The notes beneath the pieces were generated by a model. That model did no database searches. It was not told the origin of the DNA and saw nothing but the letters and a program-made list of their open reading frames with translations. Positions 24,816 to 33,433 of a stretch of 64,000 nt of DNA are shown piece after piece. Where the stretch lies: contig CANCJJ010000002.1 of the NCBI GenBank assembly GCA_947378305.1, positions 62,001 to 126,000 of the forward strand. The letters run 5' to 3'. The translations under genes were made by a program, and so were the position numbers. Each line of letters opens with the position of its first letter. The first letter of the stretch is position 1. The DNA comes from Phenylobacterium aquaticum (GTDB taxonomy: Bacteria > Pseudomonadota > Alphaproteobacteria > Caulobacterales > Caulobacteraceae).

Positions 24816-25868
24816 TTGAAAGGGCCAGCGATTTTCCTGGCGCAGTTCGTTTCTGACGAGGTGCCGTTCAACAGCCTGAAGTCGATCGCCGAATGGGCCG
24901 CCAGCCTGGGCTACAAGGGGCTGCAGATCCCGACGTGGGATCGCCGGCTCATCGATCTGAAGCTGGCGGCGACGAGCGACGTTTACTGCGACGAGATCAA
25001 GGGTGTGCTGGCCGAGGCCGGCGTCGAAATCTCTGAGCTGTCGACCCACAACCAGGGCCAGCTTGTCGCGGTCCACCCGGCCTATGACGAGATGTTCGAC
25101 GGCGGTGTGCCCCGGGAGGTGCGCGGCAATCCCAAGGCCCGGCAGGCCTGGGCCGTGGAGCAGGTGCTGATGGGGGCCAAGGCCTCACGACGCATGGGGC
25201 TGGACGCCCACGTGACCTTTTCGGGCGCCCTGGCCTGGCCCTACCTCTATCCCTATCCGCAGCGGCCGGCGGGCCTCATCGAGGAGGCCTTCGACGAGCT
25301 GGCGCGGCGGTGGCGGCCGATCCTGGACGCCTTCGAGGATGTGGGCGTTGACCTCTGCTACGAGGTGCATCCGAGCGAGGACCTGTTCGACGGGACCACG
25401 GTGGAGATGTTCTGGGACCGGGTGGATCACCACCCCCGGGCCTGCCTGCTCTATGACCCCAGCCACTTCATGCTGCAGCAGCTGGACTATCTTGAGTACA
25501 TCGATCTCTACCACGACCGGATCAAGATGTTTCACGTCAAGGACGCCGAGTTCCGGCCTACGGGGCGGCAAGGGGTCTACAGCGGCTACGCGCCCTGGAA
25601 GGAACGGGCAGGGCGTTTCCGGTCCCTCGGCGACGGGCAGATCGACTTCAAGGCCATCTTCTCCAAGTTCGCGCAGTACGGCTATCGCGGCTGGGCGGTG
25701 CTGGAATGGGAGTGCGCGCTGAAGGACAGCGCCTACGGGGCCCGCGAAGGTGCGCTCTTCATCCGCGACCATATCATTAACGTGACCGGCAAGAGCTTCG
25801 ACGACTTCCTGGCCACGGACGTTGACGCCGCGGCCAACCGCCGGATGCTCGGCCTGGAGCGCGGATGA
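24816..25868 (+). CDS. Sugar phosphate isomerase/epimerase-like TIM-barrel protein
   Basis: The TTG at 24816 has GGGAGG five bases upstream and starts the family pattern (350 residues); upstream ATG in the same frame opens non-coding-like sequence. Motifs are FLAQF at the start, GYKGLQIPTWD, then VDLCYEVHPSEDLFDG, ACLLYDPSHFMLQQLDY and IKMFHVKDAEF, and WAVLEWECALKD near the end. The Glu, Asp, His and Glu ligands for a divalent metal are those of xylose-isomerase-like barrels. Related proteins in glycoside operons act on keto-sugars or cleave 3-keto-glycosides. It overlaps the next gene by 4 bp. Exact reaction unknown. Confidence 0.87.
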   Translation: MKGPAIFLAQFVSDEVPFNSLKSIAEWAASLGYKGLQIPTWDRRLIDLKLAATSDVYCDEIKGVLAEAGVEISELSTHNQGQLVAVHPAYDEMFDGGVPREVRGNPKARQAWAVEQVLMGAKASRRMGLDAHVTFSGALAWPYLYPYPQRPAGLIEEAFDELARRWRPILDAFEDVGVDLCYEVHPSEDLFDGTTVEMFWDRVDHHPRACLLYDPSHFMLQQLDYLEYIDLYHDRIKMFHVKDAEFRPTGRQGVYSGYAPWKERAGRFRSLGDGQIDFKAIFSKFAQYGYRGWAVLEWECALKDSAYGAREGALFIRDHIINVTGKSFDDFLATDVDAAANRRMLGLERG

Positions 25869-27010
25869 GCCGCCTGAAGCTGGGCATGGTCGGCGGCGGC
25901 GAGGGTGCCTTCATCGGCGGCGTACACCGCATGGCCGCCCGGCTGGACGGTCGCTGGGACCTGGTGGCCGGAGCCTTCAGTTCGGACGGCGCGCGCTCCC
26001 GGGCCTTCGGCCAATCCCTGGGGCTGGATGACGAGCGCTGCTACGGCGACTGGCAGGCCATGGCGACGGCTGAGGCCGCGCGGCCCGACCCAATCGACGC
26101 GGTGGCCATGGTTACCCCCAACCACATGCACCACGGCCCGGCCAGGGCCTTCCTGAAGGCCGGCATTGCGGTGATCTGCGACAAGCCGCTGACCACGACC
26201 CTGGCCGATGCGCTGGACCTGGAAGCGGCTGTGCAGCGCACGGGCCTGCCCTTCGTGCTGACCCACAACTACAGCGGCTATGCGATGGTCAGGCAGATGC
26301 GGGCCATGGTCGACGCGGGTGTGTTGGGTGCTGTCCGCGTGGTGCAGGCCGAATATGCCCAGGACTGGCTGGCGCGCGACCTTTCCGGCAACAAGCAGGC
26401 CGACTGGCGCAGCGATCCCGAACGCGCCGGGGCCGGGGGCGCGCTCGGCGACATCGCCACCCATGCCTATCACCTCGCGGCCTTCGTCACCGGCGAGCGC
26501 GCCGAGGCGGTGAGCGCCGAGACCTCGCGGTTCGTGCCCGGCCGGCGGCTGGACGACGACGTGCAGCTGCGCCTGCGCTGGGCCAGCGGGGCCCGTGGCC
26601 AGCTGTGGGCCAGCCAGGTGGCCATCGGCGTGGCCAATGGCCTTCGCCTGCGGATTTATGGTGAGAAGGCCGCCCTGGAATGGGCCCAGGAGGAGCCCGA
26701 CCTGCTGCGCTTCGCCCGGCTCGGAGAGGCACCCCTGCTCATGCGCCGGGGCGGGCCGGGCCTGGCCCCCGACGCCGAGGCCGCCAGCCGCATTCCGGCC
26801 GGGCACCCCGAGGGCTACCTGGAAGGCTTCGCGCAGATCTACGCCGACGCGGCCGACCTGATCGCCGCCCACAAGGCGGGCCATTCGGCCCCCGCCTCCC
26901 TGCTGCCGACCGTGAGCGACGGCGTTGACGGCCTGCGCTTCATCGCCGCCTGCGTGGCCAGCGCTGCGGCGGACGGGCGCTGGACGCCGCTGAACGAGGA
27001 GGCGCGCTGA
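25865..27010 (+). CDS. Gfo/Idh/MocA family oxidoreductase
   Basis: 381 residues. The N-terminal Rossmann domain (LGMVGGGEGAFIGGVHR, VTPNHMHH and the CDKPLTTT motif with the conserved lysine) binds NAD(P). The C-terminal Gfo/Idh domain (from ~130) has GGGALGDIATHAYHLAAFV with the conserved DxxxH pair. The family oxidises or reduces cyclic sugar alcohols and pyranoses, often at C3. The start overlaps the preceding stop (ATGA) and the stop overlaps the next start (TGATG), so it is an operon member. Probably converts the sugar moiety to or from the keto form. Confidence 0.92.
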   Translation: MSRLKLGMVGGGEGAFIGGVHRMAARLDGRWDLVAGAFSSDGARSRAFGQSLGLDDERCYGDWQAMATAEAARPDPIDAVAMVTPNHMHHGPARAFLKAGIAVICDKPLTTTLADALDLEAAVQRTGLPFVLTHNYSGYAMVRQMRAMVDAGVLGAVRVVQAEYAQDWLARDLSGNKQADWRSDPERAGAGGALGDIATHAYHLAAFVTGERAEAVSAETSRFVPGRRLDDDVQLRLRWASGARGQLWASQVAIGVANGLRLRIYGEKAALEWAQEEPDLLRFARLGEAPLLMRRGGPGLAPDAEAASRIPAGHPEGYLEGFAQIYADAADLIAAHKAGHSAPASLLPTVSDGVDGLRFIAACVASAAADGRWTPLNEEAR

Positions 27011-27762
27011 TGCGGCAGAGCTTTGCCTGGTGGTCCTTTACGGCAGGCCGCGACATCGAGCCGGGCACCTTCCTGCGCGACGCGGTGGCGGCGGGTGCCC
27101 AGGGCGTGGAAATGTTGCCCGACGAATACTGGCCCCTGGCCCGCGATCTCGGCCTGGAGATCGTCACCGTCACCGGCCACAAGCTGGAGGAGGGCTTCAA
27201 CGACCCGGCCCGCCACCCGGCTCTGCAGGACGAAATACGCCGCCAGATCGACGCGGCGCAAAAGGGCGGCGCTCTGTCGGTGATCGTCTTCGCGGGCAAC
27301 CGCTTCGGCGACGGGGCCGATGAGCCGGCCATCGATGCCTGCGTCGACGGCCTGCAGCCGGTCATCGCCCATGCCCGGGAAGCGGGGGTGCAGCTGCTCA
27401 TGGAGCTGCTCAACAGCAAGGTCGACCACCCAGGCCAGCAGTGCGACCGGACGGTGTTCGGTGCCAGGGTGGCGCGGCGTTCGGCGGGCCTGAAGCTGCT
27501 CTATGATGGCTATCACATGCAGCTGATGGAGGGTGATCTCAGCCGCACCATCAAGGCCAACCTGGACATCATCGGCCATATCCACACGGCCGGCGCACCC
27601 GGTCGGCGCGACCTGGACGATCGCCAGGAAATCAACTGGCGCGCCATAGCGGGCCTGCTCAAACACACCGGCTACGCCCATTGGGTCGGCCACGAATTCA
27701 TCCCGCGCGGCGAGCCCATTGCCGCGCTCAGGGCAGCCATCGCGCTGTTTGAAGAGGTCTGA
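27010..27762 (+). CDS. Hydroxypyruvate isomerase-like TIM-barrel protein
   Basis: 250 residues of the xylose-isomerase-like barrel family. It begins FAWWSFTAGRDIEPGTFL and contains VQLLMELLNSKVDHPG (metal Glu), LKLLYDGYHMQLMEGDL (Asp/His), NLDIIGHIHTAGAPGRRDLDD and a final GWVGHEFIPRGEP-like end with the second Glu. This is the pattern of Hyi/OtnI-like proteins and of small barrel subunits in glycoside pathways. It uses the ATG inside TGATG after the oxidoreductase and is followed 5 bp later by the GMC gene. The substrate is likely a keto- or aldo-sugar acid intermediate; not proven. Confidence 0.87.
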   Translation: MRQSFAWWSFTAGRDIEPGTFLRDAVAAGAQGVEMLPDEYWPLARDLGLEIVTVTGHKLEEGFNDPARHPALQDEIRRQIDAAQKGGALSVIVFAGNRFGDGADEPAIDACVDGLQPVIAHAREAGVQLLMELLNSKVDHPGQQCDRTVFGARVARRSAGLKLLYDGYHMQLMEGDLSRTIKANLDIIGHIHTAGAPGRRDLDDRQEINWRAIAGLLKHTGYAHWVGHEFIPRGEPIAALRAAIALFEEV

Positions 27763-27767
27763 AGAAG

Positions 27768-29447
27768 ATGCGGTTCGACGCCATTGTTGTCGGTTCGGGG
27801 ATCAGCGGTGGCTGGGTCGCCAAGGAGCTCACCGAGCGCGGCCTGAAGGTGCTGATGCTGGAGCGCGGCCCGTTCATCGAGCACGGCGGCCCCGGTTACA
27901 GCCAGGACGTGGCGCTCAGCACGCGCCGCCGGGACGACCAGATCCCGGACGAGGAAAAGGCCCTCCATTATCCCTACCATGTCGGCGTCAGCTACGCTTT
28001 GTTCAATTCAAACAAGCACTTCTGGGCCAGCGACCACGACCACCCCTATGAGACTGTCTCCGGCAAGCCCTACCGCTGGATCCGCGGCTATCAACTGGGC
28101 GGCCGCTCGCTGACCTGGGGTCGCCAGTCCTACCGCTGGTCGCCCGACGATTTCGAATCCAACAAGCGGGACGGGCACGGCGTCGACTGGCCCATCCGCT
28201 ACGGAGACCTGGAGCCCTGGTACGACCATGTCGAGGCCTTCGCGGGCGTCAGCGGCAACTATGACGGGATCCCCCAACTGCCCGACGGCGACTTCCTGCC
28301 GCCCTTCCCCTTCAACGGCGTGGAGGAGCTGGCCAAGGAGAAGATCGAGGCCGCCTTCCCCACCCGCCGCCTGATCATGGGCCGCACGGCCAACCTGAGC
28401 CGGGTGACCAAGGTCCACATGGATGGCGGTCGCAAGACGTGTGAGCAGCATGTGAAGTGCCACCACGGCTGCCCGATCGGCAGCTACTTCTCCACCCAGG
28501 CGTCGACCCTGCCGGCCGCCAACGCCACTGGCAACCTGACCGTCATCACCGACATGATCGTCGAAAGCGTGACCTACGATCCGGCGACCAGGCGGGCCAC
28601 CGGCGTGCGGGCCATCAACCGGCTGACCAAAGAGGGCGTCACCTACGAGGCACGGCTGATCTTCCTGAACGCCTCGGCCATCAACACCGCCGCCCTTCTG
28701 CTCAACTCCCGCTCCGACGCCTTCCCACGCGGACTGGCCAACGGCTCCGACCAGGTCGGGCGCAACCTGATGGACCATGTGAGCTGCCGCCCGATCCTGG
28801 GGACCTACCCCGGCGCCGAGAGCGAGGCCTACCAGCCGGACCGGCCCACCGGCCTCTATGTCCCACGCTATGCCAACGTCACCGAGGACAAGTCCTACCT
28901 GCGTGGCTTCGGCATGCAGGGCGGGGCCGCGCGCATGCGCCGCGAGGGTGGCGAGCTGGACGCCGACGGCCGGCCGAAGAATGCCTGGGTTATCAACCTG
29001 CTGCCCTTCGGCGAGGTGCTGCCCAATCCCGACAACCGGGTGACCCTGACCACCGCCCGCGTCGACAGCTGGGGCATGCCCTTGCCCCGCATTGAGGCCG
29101 AGCATGGGGCCAACGAAAAGGCGATGATGCAGGCGGCGGCCAGGGACGCGGCCGCCATGCTGGCCGCCGCCGGTTGCATCGACATTACCCCCTGGGAGGA
29201 GGCCGGCGATGTGCTCACCCCGCCCGGCGACCGCATCCACGAGATGGGCACGGCGCGCATGGGCCGCGATCCCGCCACCTCCGTCTTCAACGGCTGGGGC
29301 CAGGCGCATGAGGTGGAGAACCTCTTCTGCTCCGACGGCGCAGTGATGACCTCGGCCGCCTCGATGAACCCCTCGCTCACCTACATGGCGCTCTCCGCGC
29401 GCGCGGCCCACCATGCGGCCGACCTCCTCGAACAGGGAGTTCTTTGA
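27768..29447 (+). CDS. GMC-family FAD-dependent oxidoreductase (possible glycoside/sugar 3-oxidase)
   Basis: The 559 residues start with the FAD site (IVVGSGISGGWVAKEL, GxGxxG at 9-14) and ERGP. WIRGYQLGGRSLTWGRQ near 105 is the GMC glycine-rich FAD segment. HEMGTARMG and the end SDGAVMTSAASMNPS (with the following NPSLTYMALSARAA) fit the GMC C-terminal signature. There is no Tat or Sec leader, unlike the periplasmic glucoside 3-dehydrogenases, which recalls the soluble FAD-dependent C-glycoside oxidases (CarA-like). With three TIM-barrel genes beside it, oxidation of a glycoside at C3 is a reasonable role, but inferred. Confidence 0.88.
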   Translation: MRFDAIVVGSGISGGWVAKELTERGLKVLMLERGPFIEHGGPGYSQDVALSTRRRDDQIPDEEKALHYPYHVGVSYALFNSNKHFWASDHDHPYETVSGKPYRWIRGYQLGGRSLTWGRQSYRWSPDDFESNKRDGHGVDWPIRYGDLEPWYDHVEAFAGVSGNYDGIPQLPDGDFLPPFPFNGVEELAKEKIEAAFPTRRLIMGRTANLSRVTKVHMDGGRKTCEQHVKCHHGCPIGSYFSTQASTLPAANATGNLTVITDMIVESVTYDPATRRATGVRAINRLTKEGVTYEARLIFLNASAINTAALLLNSRSDAFPRGLANGSDQVGRNLMDHVSCRPILGTYPGAESEAYQPDRPTGLYVPRYANVTEDKSYLRGFGMQGGAARMRREGGELDADGRPKNAWVINLLPFGEVLPNPDNRVTLTTARVDSWGMPLPRIEAEHGANEKAMMQAAARDAAAMLAAAGCIDITPWEEAGDVLTPPGDRIHEMGTARMGRDPATSVFNGWGQAHEVENLFCSDGAVMTSAASMNPSLTYMALSARAAHHAADLLEQGVL

Positions 29448-30175
29448 TGAAGCCCGTCGGCCTGCAGCTCTACACCCTGCGCAAACCCTTTGGCGAAGAC
29501 CCCGTCGGTACGCTCGAACGCATCAAGACCAGCGGCTATGACGAGGTCGAATTCGCGGCACCCCTGGATATGGACTTTGCGCCCCTGGCCGCACGAATGG
29601 CCGAGATCGCTCTGGACTGCCCGTCCGTCCACGTCGGCCTGGCCGATATCACCGAGCGGCCGGACCGCGTGCTGGCCGTGGCCAGGACGCTCGGCTGCCG
29701 TTTCATTGTCCTGCCCTTCGTCGACCCGAACGGGGCCGACTGGCGCGCGGTCGTTCAGCAGGCCCAGGCCTTCGCGAAACAGGCCCAGGGCGAGGGCTTC
29801 CACTTCTGCTACCATCATCACCACTTCGAGTTCGACGCCGCCTCGGGCGTGCGCCCCTTCGACATCTTGACCGGAGAGTCCGACCCGTCCCTCTTCTTCT
29901 TCGAGCTCGACGTCTACTGGCTGAAGACCGGCGGTGAGGATCCGGTGTCTATGATCGAAACGCTGGCTGGACGGGTGAAGCTGCTGCACCTCAAGGATGC
30001 CGCGCCGGACGGCACGATGACCGACGTCGGCTCCGGCCTCCTCGACTTCCCCGCCATCATCGCCGCTGGCCGCGCCGCCGGGGTCGAGCACTTTTTCGTC
30101 GAGCACGACGTTCCGCCGAAGCCCTACTGGCCAAGCGTCGAAGCCAGCGTGGGCTACCTCAAGGGGCTGATCTAG
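29447..30175 (+). CDS. Sugar phosphate isomerase/epimerase-like TIM-barrel protein
   Basis: 242 residues from the ATG in TGATG (stop/start overlap with the GMC gene; GGGAG is 10 bases upstream). VGLQLYTLRKPFGEDP at the start, YDEVEFAAPL, FCYHHHHFEFD, FFELDVYWLKTGG (metal Glu-Asp), VKLLHLKDAAPDG and HFFVEHDVPPKP near the end give the typical order of the xylose-isomerase-like family. It is the last of five plus-strand genes and the third such barrel in the cluster. The family includes epimerases and, in C-glycoside pathways, lyase subunits. Confidence 0.88.
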   Translation: MKPVGLQLYTLRKPFGEDPVGTLERIKTSGYDEVEFAAPLDMDFAPLAARMAEIALDCPSVHVGLADITERPDRVLAVARTLGCRFIVLPFVDPNGADWRAVVQQAQAFAKQAQGEGFHFCYHHHHFEFDAASGVRPFDILTGESDPSLFFFELDVYWLKTGGEDPVSMIETLAGRVKLLHLKDAAPDGTMTDVGSGLLDFPAIIAAGRAAGVEHFFVEHDVPPKPYWPSVEASVGYLKGLI

Positions 30176-30185
30176 CCGCTCAAAC

Positions 30186-30323
30186 TCACCTCGCAGCGCC
30201 ATAGGCGCGCAGCCCGTCGGTGACGATGGTGCCTGGTCTGCCATGGCGCTTCATGGCTTTGTTGAAGAATTTCAACGCTGCTTCCGACAATTTGGGCTGA
30301 CGGGTCCGACGCAGGTCGTCGCC
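30186..30323 (-). mobile_element. IS6-family transposase remnant (central catalytic part)
   Basis: Minus-strand translation gives DDLRRTRQPKLSEAALKFF, then NKAMKRHGRPGTIVTDGLRAYGAA and a stop. This is the IS6 catalytic-domain segment with the VTD aspartate and the RAYGAA box; the N-terminus, the last catalytic Glu and the repeats are missing. It begins 10 bp after the sugar cluster. With the fragment at 20154-20239 (same strand) it brackets the cluster. Identification is from remembered family pattern. Confidence 0.7.
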
Positions 30324-30413
30324 TCCGCGTCCAATGTGCGTCAAGCATGCCAAAACCCGGACGCAAAGAGCCTGGCGCGAGGGACTCGTATCATTGTTTT
30401 AATTAAAGAAAAA

Positions 30414-30490
30414 TGGCGCGCCCGGAACGATTCGAACGTCCGACCCTCAGATTCGTAGTCTGATGCTCTATCCAGCTGAGCTACGGGCGC
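30414..30490 (-). tRNA. tRNA-Arg (anticodon ACG)
   Basis: The reverse complement folds as a standard cloverleaf: acceptor GCGCCCG/CGGGCGC, D-arm GCTCAGCTGGATAGAGC, anticodon arm TCAGA-CTACGAA-TCTGA with ACG at 34-36, T-arm GGACG-TTCGAAT-CGTTC, discriminator G and an encoded CCA at 30414-30416. It reads CGU/CGC/CGA codons after A34 deamination. It lies just beyond the IS6 remnant, so it may mark the edge of the acquired cluster. Confidence 0.97.
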
Positions 30491-30572
30491 GCATCGCCCT
30501 AGGGCGAGGGCGCGGAAACTAGTCTTGGCCGGGGAAAAGTGCAAGCGGTGAGGTGGTTTTTCCTGTGGGGTC

Positions 30573-31607
30573 TTACAGGTCGCGCCAGCAAGGTGTGGCC
30601 GTGTCTGGCCAGGGGGTGGCGGCGTAGACGCCCCGGGCAATGGCGCGCGCCAGGGTATCGGCGGCCAGGGCCCCCAGTCGGGTCAGGGTAAAGTCTCCGC
30701 CAATCAGCGGTCTCTGGGCGGTGGATATCACAAAGACCACGTCACCGTCGAAGGGGGCGTGAACCGGTCGGATGGCCCGGGCCATGCCGTCCTGGGCCAT
30801 GACGGCCACCCGCTTGGCCTGGGCCGGCGTCAGGGCGACGTCGGTGGCGATACAGGCCAGGGTGGTGTTCATGCGGGCTCCCGGGTCGCCCTTGGCCAGG
30901 CCCCAGTCATCCGGTCCGGCGCCAAGCCCCTGGACGCCCAGCCCGCCGAATTCCGCATTCAACTCATAAGGCGCGGCCCAGAAGGTCCGGCCACCCGGGG
31001 CGGTGACGGTGCCATAGCTGTTCACACAGACCAGGGCCCCGACGCTGATCCCGTCGGCGGCCACGACGGAGGCCGACCCCGTGCCGCCCTTCAGCTGGCC
31101 CGCCATGGCGCCATAGCCTGCGCCCGCCGTCCCCAGATCAAAGTCCAGTCCGGCTCCCGAGATCGCCTGAAGTCCCAGGGCGCGATAGGGCGGGGTCTCG
31201 CCCCAGGCCTTGTCACCCCCATTGGCCAGATCATAGAGGATGGCAGAGGGCACCACCGGTGAGGGGGGCACGCCCGGGCGGGAGACCAGCCCATAGCCCT
31301 GGCCCCGGGCCCCCAGCCAGCTCGTCACCCCGTCTGCGGCGGCCAGGCCATAGACCGAGCCCCCTGCCAGGACGATGGCGTCCACCGCCTCCACCAGGTT
31401 TTCCGGCTGCAAGGCATCGGTTTCCCGGGTCCCCGGCCCGCCGCCCCGCACATCCACGGCGCCCACGGCGCGGGCGTCCGGCAGGATGACGGTCACGCCA
31501 GACCGGCAGGCCGCGTCATGGGCCTGTCCGACCAGCAGGCCGGGTACATCGGTGATCAGATTGCGGGGTCCCGGCCCTGCGGCGGGAAAAACAGGCAGTT
31601 TGGTCAT
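30573..31607 (-). CDS. P1/S58-family peptidase (DmpA-like aminopeptidase)
   Basis: 344 residues from the ATG at 31607 (GAAGG upstream; an earlier in-frame start at 31634 has less support). Family features are LITDVPGLLVGQAHD, SGVTVILP, RETDALQPENLVEAVDAIVLAGG split here over ~65-90, and MNTTLACIATDVALT, where the Thr after Asn is the N-terminal nucleophile exposed by self-cleavage. GMARAIRPVHAPFDGD follows. Proteins of this type are autoprocessed and act as L- or D-aminopeptidases or beta-peptidases. No signal peptide is seen. It diverges from the gamma-glutamyltransferase gene by 91 bp. Confidence 0.88.
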   Translation of the reverse strand: MTKLPVFPAAGPGPRNLITDVPGLLVGQAHDAACRSGVTVILPDARAVGAVDVRGGGPGTRETDALQPENLVEAVDAIVLAGGSVYGLAAADGVTSWLGARGQGYGLVSRPGVPPSPVVPSAILYDLANGGDKAWGETPPYRALGLQAISGAGLDFDLGTAGAGYGAMAGQLKGGTGSASVVAADGISVGALVCVNSYGTVTAPGGRTFWAAPYELNAEFGGLGVQGLGAGPDDWGLAKGDPGARMNTTLACIATDVALTPAQAKRVAVMAQDGMARAIRPVHAPFDGDVVFVISTAQRPLIGGDFTLTRLGALAADTLARAIARGVYAATPWPDTATPCWRDL

Positions 31608-31698
31608 AAATGCCTTCAGACCACGGCTTGGCAATTGTTGTCCACGCTGACCGCGCTATGGTGGCCAGGAAATCTCATATCTGGCCAACAGGATCCGC

Positions 31699-33420
31699 AT
31701 GTCGCCCAAGTCTGTTTTCCGCCTTCTCCTGCTTTCGGCGCTTGCCCTGGGCAGTTTCGAAACCCCGGCCCTGGCCGCCCGTCATCCTGTGGCCAACAGC
31801 CCGACCGGCAAGGGCATGGTGGCGGCCGCCAATCCCCAGGCGGTCGAGGCGGGGTTGAATGTCCTGCGTCGGGGTGGCTCTGCGGTGGATGCGGCAGTCG
31901 CCGTTCAGGCGGTGCTGGGTCTGGTGGAGCCGGAAAGCTCCGGTCTCGGCGGCGGGTCCTTCATGACCTATTACGATGCCAAGACCCACAAGGTGGTGGC
32001 CTTTAACGGTCGCGAAACCGCCCCTGCGGGGGCCAGCCCCGACATGTTCATGGGGCCGGACGGCAAGCCCCTGGGCTTTGCCACGGCGGTGGTCAGTGGC
32101 CGGGCCACCGGTGTGCCTGGCGCGATTGCCATGCTCTCCATGGCCCAGGGCAAGTATGGCAAGCTGGCCTGGTCCAGCCTGTTCGTTGATGCAGAACACC
32201 TGGCCGACCAGGGTTTTGTCGTCACCAAGAAACTGGCCCGTGCCGCGGCGGCCCCTTATCCCCAGTCGATCCAGCCCGATACCGTGGCCTATTTCACCAA
32301 GGCGGATGGCACCAAGGTCGCGGGCGGAGACTTGCTGAAAAACCCGGCCTATGCGGCGACGGTCCGCAAGATTGCCGCAGAAGGTCCCAAGGCCCTGCTG
32401 GAAGGCTCGATTGCCGAGGCCATTGTCCAGCGCACCCATGACGGTCCCCTGCCGGGCACCATGACCCTGGAGGACCTCAAGGCCTACAAGCCCAAGGCGT
32501 CCGAGGCGGTCTGCCGTCCCTACAAGGTCTATGTGGTCTGCGTGCCACCGGCCCCCTCTGGCGGTCCGGCCCTGCTCGAAGGCCTGGGCCTGCTGGCCAA
32601 TACCGACATTGCCGCCCATGGCCCGACGACGGTCCAGGGCTGGTATCTCTTTTCCCAGGCCAGCCGCCTTATGTATGCCGACCGCGACCGCTATTTCGGC
32701 GATCCGGATTTTGTCTCCATCCCCGTCGAGGGGCTCCTGGACCCGGCCTATCTGAAGGCCCGCGCCGCCCTGATCAGCCCGGACCAGGCCGGTCCGCCGC
32801 CTGAGGCTGGCAAGCCCAAGGGTGCCGGCATTCGCGCGCCGGACGCGACCGCAGAACCCGGCGGCACCACCCACATGGTCATTGTCGACGGAGCCGGGAA
32901 TGTGGTCTCCATGACCACGACGGTGGAAAGCATTTTCGGCACCGGCCGGATGGTCGGGGGCTTCTTCCTGAACAACCAGCTGACCGACTTCTCCTTCTCG
33001 CCCAAGGAAAAGGACGGCGTGGCTGCTGCCAATGCTGTCGCCCCGGGCAAGCGTCCGCGTTCGTCCATGGCTCCGGCCATTGTCCTGGATCGTCAGGGTC
33101 GGCTTGTGGCGGCCCTGGGCTCCCCCGGCGGGAATTCCATCCTGGCCTATAACCTGAAGACCCTGGTGGGCGTCCTGGACTGGAAGATGTCCATGCAGGA
33201 TGCCATTGCCCTGCCCAACCTGATTGCCCGGGGACCCTCCTATGCGGCGGAGCCGGACAAGTTCGCGCCCGGGATTGTCGACGGGCTCGCCGCCCGGGGC
33301 GTCAAGCTTGTGGGCGGTGGCGGGGCCGAAGGTTCAGGCCTGCACGGTGTGCTGGTCACGCCCGCGGGTCTGACCGGTGGGGCCGATCCCCGGCGCGAAG
33401 GTGTGGCCCGGGTTCCCTGA
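31699..33420 (+). CDS. ggt: Gamma-glutamyltransferase
   Basis: A 573-residue Ntn hydrolase. The signal peptide (LLLLSALALGSFETPALA) exports it to the periplasm. Family motifs are GMVAAANPQAVEAGLNVLRRGG, ESSGLGGGSFM and, at the cleavage site, GGTTHMVIVDGAGNVVS, where T390 would be the new N-terminus and nucleophile of the small subunit. FLNNQLTDFSF and KRPRSSMAP follow, then GSPGG. It cleaves gamma-glutamyl bonds of glutathione or transfers the glutamyl group. The length is that of bacterial GGTs. Divergent from the P1-peptidase; both could serve peptide recovery. Confidence 0.94.
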   Translation: MSPKSVFRLLLLSALALGSFETPALAARHPVANSPTGKGMVAAANPQAVEAGLNVLRRGGSAVDAAVAVQAVLGLVEPESSGLGGGSFMTYYDAKTHKVVAFNGRETAPAGASPDMFMGPDGKPLGFATAVVSGRATGVPGAIAMLSMAQGKYGKLAWSSLFVDAEHLADQGFVVTKKLARAAAAPYPQSIQPDTVAYFTKADGTKVAGGDLLKNPAYAATVRKIAAEGPKALLEGSIAEAIVQRTHDGPLPGTMTLEDLKAYKPKASEAVCRPYKVYVVCVPPAPSGGPALLEGLGLLANTDIAAHGPTTVQGWYLFSQASRLMYADRDRYFGDPDFVSIPVEGLLDPAYLKARAALISPDQAGPPPEAGKPKGAGIRAPDATAEPGGTTHMVIVDGAGNVVSMTTTVESIFGTGRMVGGFFLNNQLTDFSFSPKEKDGVAAANAVAPGKRPRSSMAPAIVLDRQGRLVAALGSPGGNSILAYNLKTLVGVLDWKMSMQDAIALPNLIARGPSYAAEPDKFAPGIVDGLAARGVKLVGGGGAEGSGLHGVLVTPAGLTGGADPRREGVARVP

Positions 33421-33433
33421 TCAAAACCGGGGG

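Noticed and set aside
28008-29414. Long reading frame antisense to the GMC oxidoreductase
   Set aside because: It has no family features and is explained by GC-rich third positions of the real gene; many similar antisense frames occur across the window.
30172-30366. A small protein gene on the minus strand after the sugar cluster
   Set aside because: Another frame of the same bases reads as IS6 transposase, which explains the sequence better.
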